A stretch of DNA of 64,000 nucleotides, taken from NCBI GenBank assembly GCA_963932465.1, contig OZ010786.1:532769073-532833072 (forward strand), written 5' to 3'. Position numbers and translations under genes: made by a program. The stretch is from Maratus speciosus (Eukaryota > Arthropoda > Arachnida > Araneae > Salticidae). The notes under the pieces are model-generated. The model made no database searches and was not told the DNA's origin. It saw only the letters and a program-made list of their open reading frames with translations. This document shows positions 31,136 through 42,810 of this stretch, one piece after another (the stretch's first letter is position 1; the number at the start of each line of letters is the position of its first letter).

Positions 31136-32855
31136 CTTTAGATCATTTAATATGCTTAGGGTCTGCGATTGTTCATTAAACCAGCCAGTATGGAAGCAGC
31201 CATTTAAACGTGGCTGGTGTCATTTTAGAAATTGGCAGGTATCCATGGAATACCCATCCAACAAATGTTTATTGAATAGTAAATCTTGATCACGGGTAAT
31301 ATTCAATTGAACATCTTATAATGCGGAAATGTATGACATTATTGGATTCCTATAATTATATTAAAACATATTTGAATGAAAAAAATGATAATTTTGATAA
31401 TTTAAAGAATGTGAAATGACTTAACGAAATTAATACCCTTTTAGAGTTCGTCCGTGGCAATAAGAGCAAATTATTTTATAATAAGAATTACATGTTACAG
31501 AGGGGAAGAGTGGAGATATCGTGATTTTAAAAAGGCTTAAGTGGGGCTCGGCCCATAAAAGGTTGGAAACCACTGCTTTAGATCATTTAATATGCTTTAG
31601 GATCTGTGATTGTTCATTAAATCAGCCAGTATGCAAGCAGCCATTTAAACGTGGCCGGTGTCATTTTAGAAATTGGCAGGTATCCATAGAATACCCATCC
31701 AACAAATGTTTATTGAATAGTAAATCCTGATCACGGGTAATATTCAATTGAACATCTTATAATGCGAAGATGTATGACATTATTGGATTCCCATAATTAT
31801 ATTAAAACATATTTGAATGAAAAAAATTATAATTTTGATAATTTAAAGAATGTGAAATGACTTAACGAATTTAATACCCTTTTAGAGTTCCTCCGTGTCA
31901 ATAAGAGCAAATTATTTTATAATAAGAATTACATGTTACAGAGGGGAAGAGTGGAGATATCGTGATTTTAAAAAGGCTTAAGTGGGGCTCCGCCCATAAA
32001 AGGTTGGAAACCACTACTTTAGATCATTTAATATGCTTTAGGGTCTGCGATTGTTCATTAAACCAGCCAGTATGCAAGCAGCCATTTAAACGTGGCTGGT
32101 GTCATTTTAGAAATTGGCAGGTATCCATAGAATACCCATCCAACAAATGTTTATTGAATAGTAAATCCTGATCACGGGTAATATTCAATTGAACATCTTA
32201 TAATGCGAAGATGTATGACATTATTGGATTCCTATAATTATATTAAAACATATTTGAATGAAAAAATTGATAATTTTGATAATTTAAAGAATGTGAAATG
32301 ACTTAACGAAGTTAATACCCTTTTAGAGTTCCTCCGTGTCAATAAGAGCAAATTATTTTATAATAAGAATTACATGTTACAGAGGGGAAGAGTGGAGATA
32401 TCGTGATTTAAAAAAAGGCTTAAGTGGGGCAAGGCCCATAAAAGGTTGGAAACCACTGCTTTAGATCACTTAATATGCTTTAGGGTCTGCGATTGTTCAT
32501 TAACCCTTCGACTGTCTTGGAAAAGGGCAAAATTGTAATGTTGTTTTCTCTGAATTTTGTTTTAAATGCTAAAAAAAAAAAATGATTCTTTGAACATTTT
32601 ATAAAAAAAACTTAATAACGAATGTGAATGCAATCCTTGGAAGTAATAATCATTGTTCAATGTATTAAAAATACATTAAATCAATAGAATTATATTACTT
32701 TAAATATGACTTGTATTGCAGTGAAACCTGGAGCTTAGTGAACGTATTAACACGGGCTTGTCAGTGGGGGGGTTCAACCAGCCAGTATGCAAGCAGCCAT
32801 TTAAACGTGGCTGGTGTCATTTTAGAAATTCGCAGGTATCCATAGAATACCCATC
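30881..32855 (+). repeat. Tandem array of 441-bp units (4 units, last one interrupted)
   Basis: Unit starts (TGCGAAGATGTATGACATTA) fall at 30881, 31322, 31763 and 32204, exactly 441 bp apart each time, and the copies are almost identical. Each unit contains the hAT-type right end (GGTTGGAAACCACTGC) plus downstream flank ending GATCACGGGTAATATTCAAT. Because 441 is divisible by 3, the same 69-codon open frame recurs (31521-31730, 31962-32171). It is not conserved in the other units and is not a gene. Unit 4 is split by an insertion at 32504-32772, and the array stops mid-unit near 32855. Confidence 0.95.
32504..32772. mobile_element. TTAA-targeting (piggyBac-type) MITE inside unit 4
   Basis: The uninterrupted units read GTTCATTAAACCAGCC. 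Here the sequence is GTTCAT-TTAA-style left flank (32500-32503), then CCCTTCGACTGTC ... GACTGTC-like inverted end ...GTCAGTGGGGGG, then TTCA and ACCAGCC. So a 269-bp piece entered a TTAA site, leaving TTAA/TTCA (one substitution). Ends beginning with CCC and a TTAA duplication are piggyBac-superfamily traits. No coding. Confidence 0.8.
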
Positions 32856-33517
32856 AGTTTATGCTAATGGCAAGCCGGATCATTGGTTAAACTGACAGTA
32901 CGATTAAAGCACTGGAACCAACAGACAATCACGTCTAATGAAATACAGCCTAAACACATTGTGATTTGAATACTTTATTTTGCCATCGTCGGACAACTCG
33001 GAATGTTAGTGTCATTTGCCATAAGGTGTGAATGGGCATACCAAATCATTTGCCCCCTGACAGCTTTTGTCCACGTTAGGTTTTTTTTTGCCCATGACAG
33101 ACATGGAAAGTGATTTGCACCTGAGAGTGATTGCATCTAATGAGATACTCTGCATTCAAAATTTTATAGCATATTGTTTCCATCGTAATGTTCGCTCGGA
33201 AACAGGTTGCTGGGATAAACACTAAATCACGGACTTCGCATGAATTCAAACGCTTACGTAACCGATCTTCAGATACAAGGGTGGCACATGTGTTCTCTCT
33301 TTCTTAAAAACTTTACCAAAACCAAAATTTTTACTGCTTGCTTCACGGATACGAGAGGTATACCGTTCTTTGGAGCTACGTTAAACACCTGCATTAATAC
33401 GCGAACAAATCGGATAAAAATTGCTCACTTTCATGTTATTGGTACGCCCAAACACGCTACATTTTCTACAATGAAACATCCCAAATTTTCGTACATCATA
33501 ACGCTTTATTCCCCCAC
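32856..33517. other. Spacer of more balanced composition
   Basis: It includes a 93-codon plus frame (33240-33521) with no recognisable domain. The composition is less AT-rich than elsewhere, so an unrecognised old element is possible. Confidence 0.4.
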
Positions 33518-34140
33518 TTAAAAAAATTAACCACCCACCTAAATCTATTATCAAGGAGTGGATCTCCAGAAATTTCTTACATCAAGAGATTCCTACACCG
33601 CCATATTTTTAGTTGTACCGAAACCATCGTGATTCAGCCGAACGGTGACTATTCATTGGCAAATTGTGTTTACATTCACAATTGTTAGAGCTATATTCAG
33701 TTTAACCAGTAGGCTGTAGTGTTGGGTCAATTTCTCTGAACTAAATTTCAGAGTAGATAATTTATGTTCTGTGGTCTAAAAATATATAAATATTCGTTAA
33801 AGCCAGATCATCGCTGACTTAAAAACAACAACAACAAAAAAAAAAGAAAACCCTTAAAAAAATTGACCACCCACCTAAATCTATTTTCAAGAAGCGGAAT
33901 TCCAGGAATTTATGACATCAAGACATTCCTACACTGCCATATTTTTAGGCTTACTGAAACCATCGTGATTCAGACGAACGGTGACTATTCTTTGGCAAAT
34001 TCTGCTTACATTCTCAGTTGTAACAGCTATATTCAGTCTAACCAGAAGGCTCTAGTGTTTGGATAAATTTCTATAGATAATTTATGTTGTGGTCTCTAAA
34101 AATATATAAAAATTCGTTAAAGTCAGTTCATCACTGACTG
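33518..34140 (+). repeat. Direct tandem duplication, ~335-bp unit
   Basis: Unit 1 (33518-33852) and unit 2 (33853-34140) both run TTAAAAAAATTRACCACCCA, CCTAAATCTAT, GAAACCATCGTGATTCAG, GAACGGTGACTATTC, ATATTCGTTAAAG/AATTCGTTAAAG. Unit 1 ends in an (AAC)n/poly(A) stretch. The 67-codon frame in unit 2 is not open in unit 1. Confidence 0.92.
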
Positions 34141-35722
34141 GTATTATTACAATAGTTCATTTTCAGAGTTTTAGTACTCATTTCAGATGTAAATCATTGT
34201 CTTAATTTGAAATTCTATGATTCCGTAGGCAGTATAGCCGGATTTATGGAAAAAAATAATACAATAGCAAAAAATTAAGTGCTGTAATATAAATCAATCA
34301 GTAGTTATAGAATAATAATATCCATAAAAACGGTAATGCGTCCTTTTTCAATAATAAATATTTCCTTAAATAGTAATAAACTTTATCATTGAATCTTTTA
34401 CAAAACTAGAAAAAAGAATCATCCTAAAACACTGCGTTTCCTAGAGTTACATTATTTGCATCTCATAGGATTTTAATGTACGAAAGCAGCTTAATGTTCT
34501 TTATGTAACAAATTAACTGATATATTTTTTAGGCAAATACTATTTCAGAATTCCCACACTGTTGGCAAGCATATGATGTGAAAACAGCTCCTTGATATTC
34601 TGAAATAAATATCGATCGCACTGTCTTTAAAAAAATGGTGCTCTAATAATATTTAAGGTAATAATGTGACATGATACTTAAGTTCAAATAATAATTCCAG
34701 GGAAGGCTGGTCCTGCAATTGAGGTATTAGAATTTTTTGACTGCTGATTGTTATAAATCCATTTCATTGTATTACTATCATTTGTTATTATTTAATTGAT
34801 TTATTTCTTCAATGCGTTACTTTGGGTTCATAAAAGTTCATCTATTAAAGTTCGAATAAGTTTAATGTATGGATATAAATTTACCTATATTCTCTTTAAA
34901 CATACATATTATTTACTAGATGTGTAACGATTTAAATTTCTTAAAATTTATCCAAATATTTAATTTTAATTAATTATCTTCTGCGCATGTAAATAAAATA
35001 ATACATTTCATTAAGTTTAATCAAATTTACTCAATCACAATATTATCAAAAATAACATGTTATCTTTTATCATAAATATTGCATCCATATTATTGCAGCT
35101 TCTGGGAATAATTTTCTTTATCTGGAAATATTTTCAGTATCTCAGAATGTTTCTGATTCTTTGTTTTGGCGGCACACTTTTTTGAAGTACTTTCCAATAT
35201 TATATGCCTTGTTTTTTAGAATGTCAGACACACTGCTTTACACTCTTGTAAAATGAAAGTTTTATTTATTTGATGTTTTTGAAATACTGGATTTTATGTT
35301 TTTAAGAATTGATTTATAAATTACTTAGAAAAATATCTTTTAAAAAATATTTTTCCTTCATGCACATACAGCAAAAAAATATATTTAATGATGCGAATGA
35401 TATCTTTTTCAATTTTATTACATTTTCTAATTTTTAAAATACTTAAATAAATTATTTTTTATATAAAATATTTATATCAAATTGTTTGTTTTTATGTTGT
35501 TATTTGTACATATTGCACAAAGGAAGTGCTGAAAATATATTTGGACTTCGTTAAATTGCAGATAACTCTTAAAATATTATTTTATAATGAAAGCTATAAC
35601 TAAAATTAAAATTTAATTACAATAATTAAAATTACATTTATTGCATTTGTTCAGCATTTTTTAAATGAATTTGCAATAGTGTCGTAAATTTTGTCATGTA
35701 CTAAATCGCATTAATATTTAAA
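34141..35722. other. AT-rich spacer
   Basis: No gene or defined repeat is supported. Confidence 0.5.
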
Positions 35723-35725
35723 TGT

Positions 35726-36178
35726 CCTGGTGGCCTAAAAAGTTCTGACTGATTTTAAAATTCAACAACTTGCAAACGGTGACAGATATTTAAAAAATTC
35801 TTGCCGGAGGGTTGTGCATAAGGTCAAATGTTTTTTTACAGTGATTTTCGATTTTAGTTCGAATTACAAAAAATAGATGGCGGTGTAATCAATAGTCGCT
35901 AAATACAGGCGTGATTTTTTGGCCTTTCTCTTCTTCCATGCAGAAACAGGAGATAAAAAATGTATTGAGTTGGTCCCGAAGTACCAAAAACCAAACTGAA
36001 TTTAGCGTCTATTGATCGCAGTGCCATCTATTGTTTGTAATTCGAATTAAAATCGAAAATCACTGTAAAAAAACTTTTGACCTCATACATACCCCTCCGG
36101 CAAGAATTTTTTAAATATCTGTCACCGTTTGCAAGTTATTGAATTTTAAAATCAGTCAGTCCTTTTTATGACACCCGG
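35726..36178. mobile_element. ~453-bp palindromic MITE (FB7)
   Basis: The left arm, 35726-35912 (CCTGGTGGCCTAAAAAGT, CTGACTGATTTTAAAATTCA, CTTGCAAACGGTGACAGATA, TTTTTACAGTGATTTTCGAT, AATAGATGGC), is inverted across 35990-36178, ending CTTTTTATGACACCCGG. Arm identity is roughly 90% by eye. The centre is about 75 bp and non-coding. No clear target duplication. Confidence 0.9.
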
Positions 36179-36668
36179 TAAATTCATTAAAATTATACAA
36201 AATGTAAATTGTTCACGTTAAATAAATATATATATATATATCTTGTTATTGATGAATATCATATTTATGTATTGATTCGATGACTTATTTTGTTACACTG
36301 ACAGATCTAAATAAAGCGGTAGACTAACATTAAAATTTTATCTAAAGCTATTAATTTATTTATATTTAAAGCGAAAAACTTTACTTGGAAATCGTTATAT
36401 TTTTACTATATTTGATAAAATTATAACTTATTATCCACGATTTGTAGAATTATCTCATATATGCGTATGTTCAGGAAATTATATTGTTATTCAAAAATTC
36501 CAAATCCAAACCATGCTTAAAATTCCGAAAAAAATTAGGATTTTTTAATATAATAACGAAACATCTGTCATTAACAACAGAAAAAACTGCTAGGCAGAAT
36601 TATCGGTATGGGTCAGAATTTCTGGATAAAAAAGAAATATCTGAAATGCATGGTTTGATGAAAACTGC
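36179..36668. other. AT-rich spacer, including (TA)n at 36225-36241
   Basis: The plus-strand 62-codon frame 36484-36672 ends at the piggyBac left boundary. It has no recognised domain. Confidence 0.45.
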
Positions 36669-36672
36669 TTAA

Positions 36673-38976
36673 CCCGGCGGGAAGCGCGTCAACAAATGGT
36701 ACTAGAGCGGGCGCGTGGGGTATCACATACTCCAATATATAAAATACGTTAAAAGTAGTTTTATTTAGTTTTAAATCTGTTATTAGTGAATAAAATTTGA
36801 GTTACAAAAAAATTATTTAAAAAATAAATTTATAGAGAGGTAAAATTAAGATAAATGAAAATAATAACTAAGTATTAATATATGTTTTATTGCACCTCTA
36901 ATACACAATGCTTATGTTATTTTTTTAATGTTTGAACAAAATACATTCATGTGTTTTTGGCACAAAAAGTTTTCACATATTGAACATTGCATTCGTGTTT
37001 TTCTGTCTTGGCTCGAGGGCATTCATAACATCTTTTATAATTAGTCGTTTCGAACTTCAGAGATTCATTTGAATTATTCGTCGAAACTTCCGCTCTTCTT
37101 TTGTATGCAGTACTTAAACTTCTCGGTAAAGTATTAATCTCTGATCGTTGCTCAATACGTTTTTTTATTAGTTATAATGCAAAGTCCTTCAAAAACAGAC
37201 GTCTGATTTTATATCTGGTAGGTGGATTAGCAGTTGAAAGTAATATAACTCGAGCATTTTTTGCAGCAAAATTCGGTACAAAAATGAAAATTACAATTGG
37301 TCACATCCGTGTTATTCTGGCAATTGAATAACTTCCTGACATTTCATCCACAGTATCCTTTGCTTCCTTAGTCATATTATAAAAAGATATAATTTCTGGT
37401 TTCTTATTTTCTTCACTAGCATCATCGATAGTATCATCTTTATGGAATGTTGAAAGCATAAGAACAGTTTTTCCTTTTTAAAAAACGTAAGAATTCAATG
37501 TTTTATCTTTTTCTATACCAAACAGTGTAAAAAATATTTCCTTTCCTTTACAAGTAACAAAAGCAGGAGGAATTTCACTTTTGTTTTCCAGCATTGTTCT
37601 TCCTATTATCAGCTTTCCTTTTAGAAGATCCACAGCTAGCGGGTAACTCGTATACCAGTTGATTATACAGTAAGGTTCTTGCCAGATTTATACAGTTGTT
37701 CAATTAGTCTTTTCACTACGTCAGATGGACTGGTACTGACCTTGAAGGGGCCATCTGGCTGTTTACCGCAGTATATTTCCATATTAGGAGTATAATTTTT
37801 TTTGAGTCTACCAGTGCAAAAAATTTTATTCCGTACTTTGCGGTTTGTTCGACATATATTGCCGGAACCAACATTGGCCTCGGAAGGACTCGAGTTTCTC
37901 GTCAATAGTGACGTGCTCACCTAACCTATAGGAATCCTTGGAATTCGAAATAAATTTTTCAAAGAAATCTCTGATTGCGGCGATTTTATCAAAGCATTCT
38001 CTCTGTGGCCTGTCTAAAAATTTATCGAAACGCATGCGACGCAAAATAAATAAAAATCGCTTATAGGACATTGTTGTATGAAATATTTCAATATCTTTAC
38101 CGTCAGTAGCCCAAAGGTCCTTTACGTTAAGGTGCGACGAGTTGTGAAGGCCACATAAATATAAAATCCTATAACCGCTTTCATCTCGACGCCGTCCGTT
38201 GTTTTTGCACCTGTTTCACGCTTATAATGTTAAGTTCTCTCAGAAATCTATAAATTTGTACATTCTACAATCATTGATAATAATGTATTATCAATAAGAA
38301 TATTTCAACTACTAAGCGGATCAGTAACACTTCTGGCTTCTCTTACAGGTCCTGGAAGATGAGTCGTAATAGTATGTGAATGAACTCTTACATTTTGCCT
38401 AAATTTCTTTTTTTCCCACAGTTTTTCCATCTTTTCCAACAGAATCATCGGAATCATCATCATTTTTAGAAACACCCAGTTAATCATCTTCTCCTGAATC
38501 TGTGATATGTTCGCTAAATATTTCACTGTCAGAAACATCTTCAATTTCTGAAATGCAATCTTCATCACTTCCAACTATTTCTAATAAATCTCGCAGCCGT
38601 TGCATATCCAATTCATAGGGACTCATTCTTTTTGCCATAATGCAAATAGAAATGTTTAGCCATATAATTTCGAATACTTTAAAACAAATACTAACGCCTG
38701 CTAGTAGAATTATTTACTGTTACACTCTAGAAATAAATTTCTCATATAAATATTCTGTTAGAAAAACACTAACGCATAGAGGCACCCAGTTGCAACAAAA
38801 TACCAATATATCTTTTTCTGACACACCTGTGCAGCGGAAAACCGGATCCGATGGTCAACCACTACTAGAAACTCAGCTACTGAATGCGGTACAGAATTTC
38901 GGTTTCACAAGTTGGGAATGTTCCACTTTTTTTTATAGGTGTGGGGTATAATACACCACATGTGCTTTCCCGCGGG
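36673..38976 (-). mobile_element. piggyBac-superfamily DNA transposon, full-length but inactivated
   Basis: The left boundary is TTAA (36669-36672) then CCCGGCGGGAAGCGCGT. The right boundary, read inverted, is TTAG (CTAA at 38977-38980) then CCCGCGGGAAAGCACAT. This gives short terminal inverted repeats starting CCC and a TTAA-type target duplication with one substitution. The 2.3-kb length fits an autonomous piggyBac. The transposase relic occupies most of it on the minus strand. A further GTGGGGTAT motif sits inside both ends. Confidence 0.92.
36947..38638 (-). pseudogene. piggyBac transposase, multiply broken
   Basis: Transposase of the PGBD/DDE_Tnp_1_7 family, which cuts and pastes DNA at TTAA. 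The start at 38638 gives MAKRMSPYELDMQRLRDLL then an acidic stretch (EIVGSDEDCISEIEDVSD), the usual N terminus. The first stop follows SGEDD (near 38482). The next part, FRQNVRVHSH..LPGPVREA, is the linker before the core. The core ORF 37826-38071 holds VTIDEKLESFRGQCWFRQYM, whose Asp is the first catalytic residue. A frameshift then leads to KKNYTPNMEIYCGKQPDGPF (37663-37800). At the second catalytic Asp (expected before WYTSYPLAVDLLK) the reading is destroyed by a stop and small indel near 37665. Later parts (VLMLSTFHKDD; YNMTKEAKDTVDEMSGSYS) and a Cys-rich tail (CYECPRAKTEKHEC..FCAKNT, stop at 36947) are readable. Open frames 37101-37331 (+), 38305-38574 and 38640-38951 (+) are shadows or partial frames. 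Confidence 0.93.
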
Positions 38977-38980
38977 CTAA

Positions 38981-39280
38981 CACTTTCAGGATGGGACTCA
39001 TTTACAAAATTTTACTTTTAAAACCAGTAATTCTGCATAGAAAATTTCAGTATATTTAATCCTGGAATTTTTCGATTGGGCAAGGCAAATATATTTTAAT
39101 ATAGTCTGGTACTGATGATTAAAACCATTAACATCCTATTTGAAGCATACACGTGAGAATACGTGCGAAAACAATGTATGGATATGATAGAAAAGTGTAT
39201 GATGTGGCCATCAACTAAAACCATCTGCTAATACAATTAAATAACAATCTATTGGTTATTGAGATATCACAGAAAATGAG
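38981..39280. other. Spacer right of piggyBac
   Basis: AT-rich with nothing recognised. Confidence 0.4.
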
Positions 39281-39284
39281 AAGT

Positions 39285-39725
39285 ATAGACCCAAACCTAA
39301 TAAATATTTATTCACGTCTAGGTCACCGAGATTATTATTTTTGGAAATTCCGTGAGTTAATTCTTAAGGTATGTCAGAGAGGAAAATCATGAAAAATAAA
39401 GCATAGCAGTACCAACTGCTGTGAGATTTACACCTAAACCTAATTAAAATCAATGTATGTCAAGTTATAAAAGAATAAGAGATTTGATGAAATTCCGTGC
39501 ATCAATTTTCAGATATAGGTATAGCTGAATACAGCATATCGTTGCAAAATTCTTTCAAAAATTACACCAAATCCTAAAGTGCAGCAATTTTTGTCAAGTT
39601 GTCACACAAAAGCAGTTTTAGAGATATAGTAATCCAAAATACAACACAACAGTGCATGTATTTCACAAATTACGCCAAAAACTAATCTGCACCAATCTAT
39701 GTCAAGATCTAACACAAAGTTAGCT
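39285..39725 (+). repeat. Degenerate tandem repeat, ~110-145-bp units
   Basis: The phrase 'ACRCCWAAWCCTAAT..CAATCTATGTCAAGTT' recurs at about 39288, 39430, 39564 and 39672 (spacings about 142, 134, 108), separated by 'GAGATATAGTAATCCAAAATACARCA'-like stretches. Old and diverged; family not recognised. Confidence 0.6.
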
Positions 39726-39729
39726 ATTA

Positions 39730-42250
39730 ATTAACTCAGATAATTAATCTCAGTTATTTATTAGTTTGATTAAACTACGTGTTTTAGTTCTTGCGATATA
39801 GCGCCCACACAGTTAGTGTCGCTTACAGACATGCACACATATATATATATATATTTTAAACAGTCGAAAGATATTCAGGACTTTATAAACTGTATTTATC
39901 CTTCAGCAACCGGAAGTCGAATTTTTTAACTAATACAATAGTTGTTTCTTTTAAAGATAGGAGAAATAAAAAGCATATTGTTAACTGAACATAGAAACAA
40001 CTTATTGAATTATCTTTTATATATAGTTAAACGTTACACCGATATATCAGCTAAATCATATCATTAGCGCATGAATGTGACTTTTCAGTGATTACGTTTT
40101 TATTCGGAAATCCCAAATTCATACCAGAAATTTTGGAACACAAATTTTTGCTTTATCTATTGACTAGTGTTCCGTAACATAGCATACACTGACTAGTGTA
40201 ATATGAGTGACTAGCGTCACATACAGGAAAAATTTTTCATTCGAAATTTTAGATATGGATTCAGAATTATATGAATAAAAAATAAGCTATCGACTTTCTA
40301 AGTAATGTCTATAACTAGTTTATGATAGCTAAAGTTATATTATCACTGAGTTTTTCAATTCGTTTTCTTTTTTGTGTAACTATTTTTGCATTATATATAT
40401 ATTATTTTAGCAAAATTTCCTTACCATGATTGTGAGCTTGTTTTTCTTTGGTTTTACTTAAAAAAATTTATATTTTAAGTAATGAAATACTAATTGATAG
40501 CTTTTAAAATAGCTAATAAATAATTATTTTTAATTGTATTATCAGCGGAAAATAAGCATGTATGCATACACACTGTATATTTAATCACATAATTGCACTG
40601 CATACATTAATCTTTTTAAATAACTTCACTTAGCTAGTTTATAATTGTTGAAGTTATATTTTCTATGTAAACGTCTGTTTTTTCTGCACTACTTTGACAG
40701 AATCTCTTAAAAATAATATCTCTTAAAAATAATATCTCTAATTAGGACCGTGACTGCGACATATACAGTCTAAAATTTTTATTTTGAAAAAGCGTCTTTT
40801 TTAATTGATATAAAACTAATTGATAATGTATAAAGTACCTAAAACATTTAAAACGAAAATTAATATCACATTTTCACATTACTTAATTTCGAATTTAAAA
40901 AAAAAAATATATATTAAATACTTTTATAAATAAATATAATAATTAATTACGATATTGCTTCGTAAAGATGGAATCAATTAAGATGCAATATATTTTTCAA
41001 CAGGTGAAATTAAGCATTAAATCTTAATTATCTGAGTTATTATTTTTAAAACTGTGGCGAAGTTTTTATATTTATATGTTAATATCTCACCGATTATTAT
41101 ACAATTAATTTCATCTCTGATCTCTAGATACGTTGTTAAAAATATTTCTGGATTGAAGCTAATAATTAACACCTGAGGATGGTAAATAGCTATTTTTATA
41201 TTTTACGAGATAAAAATTGACTGAAGTGTGAGAGATTGATTGCCAGAATTAGGCCTTAAATTTAATTATCCATTTCCAATCAAGAAATATTTTTTCTTAT
41301 AATTTTTAAATATGTATTGAGATTTCTGTTTTATAATAACGTTGAAGTACTTAAGAAATAATTTAAACAAATATTTTACTTTTATTTACGTTTTTGTATT
41401 GACATATTTTATAGGTTCGGATTTTAAATCTCTGCGATTAACCTGTAAAAATGAGGAAAAGGAATATTTGCCCGTAGTAAGTATATAAAAGAAAGACAAG
41501 ACTAGTCTCTCCCTAATACAAAAAAGGGATATTTAAAGGGACTGATATTAAAATCCATTTCCGAAATAATTTATAAATAAAAGACTTTTTTTAAAAATCT
41601 GTTTTTTATGCTCAAAGTTAGTGTTAATACGCATCACGGGATTCAGAGGATTTTATGTGTGATCTCTGACAGATAGGAGATAGGAGTGACAGATAGGAGA
41701 GAAACAGTACCAGTAATTTTGTAAAGTACTCGTCGCTATATTTGAAGAAAGATTTTTTTTTTTCAAATATTACTTTACGATAATTCTGGTAAATTGTACT
41801 TGAAAGTCTTTAAGACATACAAATCCTACATGTATGTTTATTGTGTACTGAAAATTTACAAACTAAAAATATATTTCTTTGATATTTTTCTTGAATGACC
41901 ATTCTTTTAAATATTTGTAAATTTGTATATGTTTGCTTTGGAGACGGTAAAGTTACATAAATTCGGATGTATACATTATAAATTCATAATTCAATATTTA
42001 ATGCAATAATATTTAGAAAAATATTTTCATATTATGCGGATGCAGTTTTGCCTAACACATGTATATTTCGGAATTTTTATAACGTCAAAAATTTCTGCTG
42101 TGCAATTATTCGAAAAATGCCACTTTATTGAAACGAATTAGATATTCAATTCTAGTAAGTCTAAAATATGCAGGACATTTTCTCTACCACAATGATCTAT
42201 ATTTTCAATATCACGCTTCACGAAATATTCTAAATTAGTAATGTGATTCA
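39730..42250. other. AT-rich spacer
   Basis: It includes a (TA)n tract (39837-39853), short direct duplications such as AATATCTCTTAAAAATAATA at 40708-40735, and 'GACAGATAGGAGA' repeated at 41669 and 41690. That last motif reappears in the duplicated units at 42299 and 42590. No gene is supported. Confidence 0.5.
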
Positions 42251-42252
42251 AT

Positions 42253-42810
42253 ACATTTTCTTTCAGTACTTGATGGATGATTTCGATAATACGCTTTAAC
42301 AGATAGGAGAGAAAATTATATTTTCAGCATTAGTATATGAAATTTGAGAGCATTAGTTTTGCTTTTGGCATTAAGTTTTAACATATTTACATTTTGAAAC
42401 CTGTTTTATTAAAATTATTATTATTATCAATAGAATTGTTCTTTGATGCGAAATATATACTTTTAAAAAATGTACAGCATTATTGCAAACATTATAAGTG
42501 TTAACAAATAATAAATATGATATTAGTAAAGTGTTTCAGTCCATTTTCTTTCAGTACTTGATGGATGATTTCGATAGTAAGCTTTAACAGACAGGAGAGA
42601 AAATTATATTTTCAGCATTAGTTAATGAAATTTGTGAGCATTTGTTTTACTTTGGGCATTATGTTTTAATATATTAACATTTTGAAACATGTTATCTTTA
42701 TTATTATTATTATCATTATAATTTTTTCTTGATGCAAAATACAAAATGTTAAGAAATGTACAGCATTATTGCAAACATTATAAGCGTTAACAAATAATAA
42801 ATATGATAAT
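42253..42810 (+). repeat. Direct tandem duplication, ~289-bp unit
   Basis: Unit 1 (42253-42541) and unit 2 (about 42542-42810) both run CATTTTCTTTCAGTACTTGA, TGGATGATTTCGATA, CTTTAACAGAYAGGAGAGAA, AATTATATTTTCAGCATTAG ... GTTAACAAATAATAAATATG. Each has a (TTA)n tract of different length. Confidence 0.92.

Noticed and set aside
31521..32171. Two near-identical 69-codon open frames as a duplicated gene
   Set aside because: They recur only because the tandem period is divisible by three. The frame is not maintained in units 1 and 4 and spans a transposon end.
30881..32855. CRISPR-like regularly spaced repeats
   Set aside because: Units are 441 bp, head to tail without distinct spacers, and the DNA is eukaryotic; this is a satellite.
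33240..33521. 93-codon plus-strand frame in a balanced-composition patch
   Set aside because: No recognisable domain. It runs into a tandem duplication and cannot be supported from sequence alone.
37101..37331. 76-codon plus-strand open frame
   Set aside because: It is antisense to the piggyBac transposase C-terminal region.
38640..38951. 103-codon plus-strand open frame
   Set aside because: It lies in the piggyBac end region upstream of the transposase start, has no recognisable domain and is likely chance.
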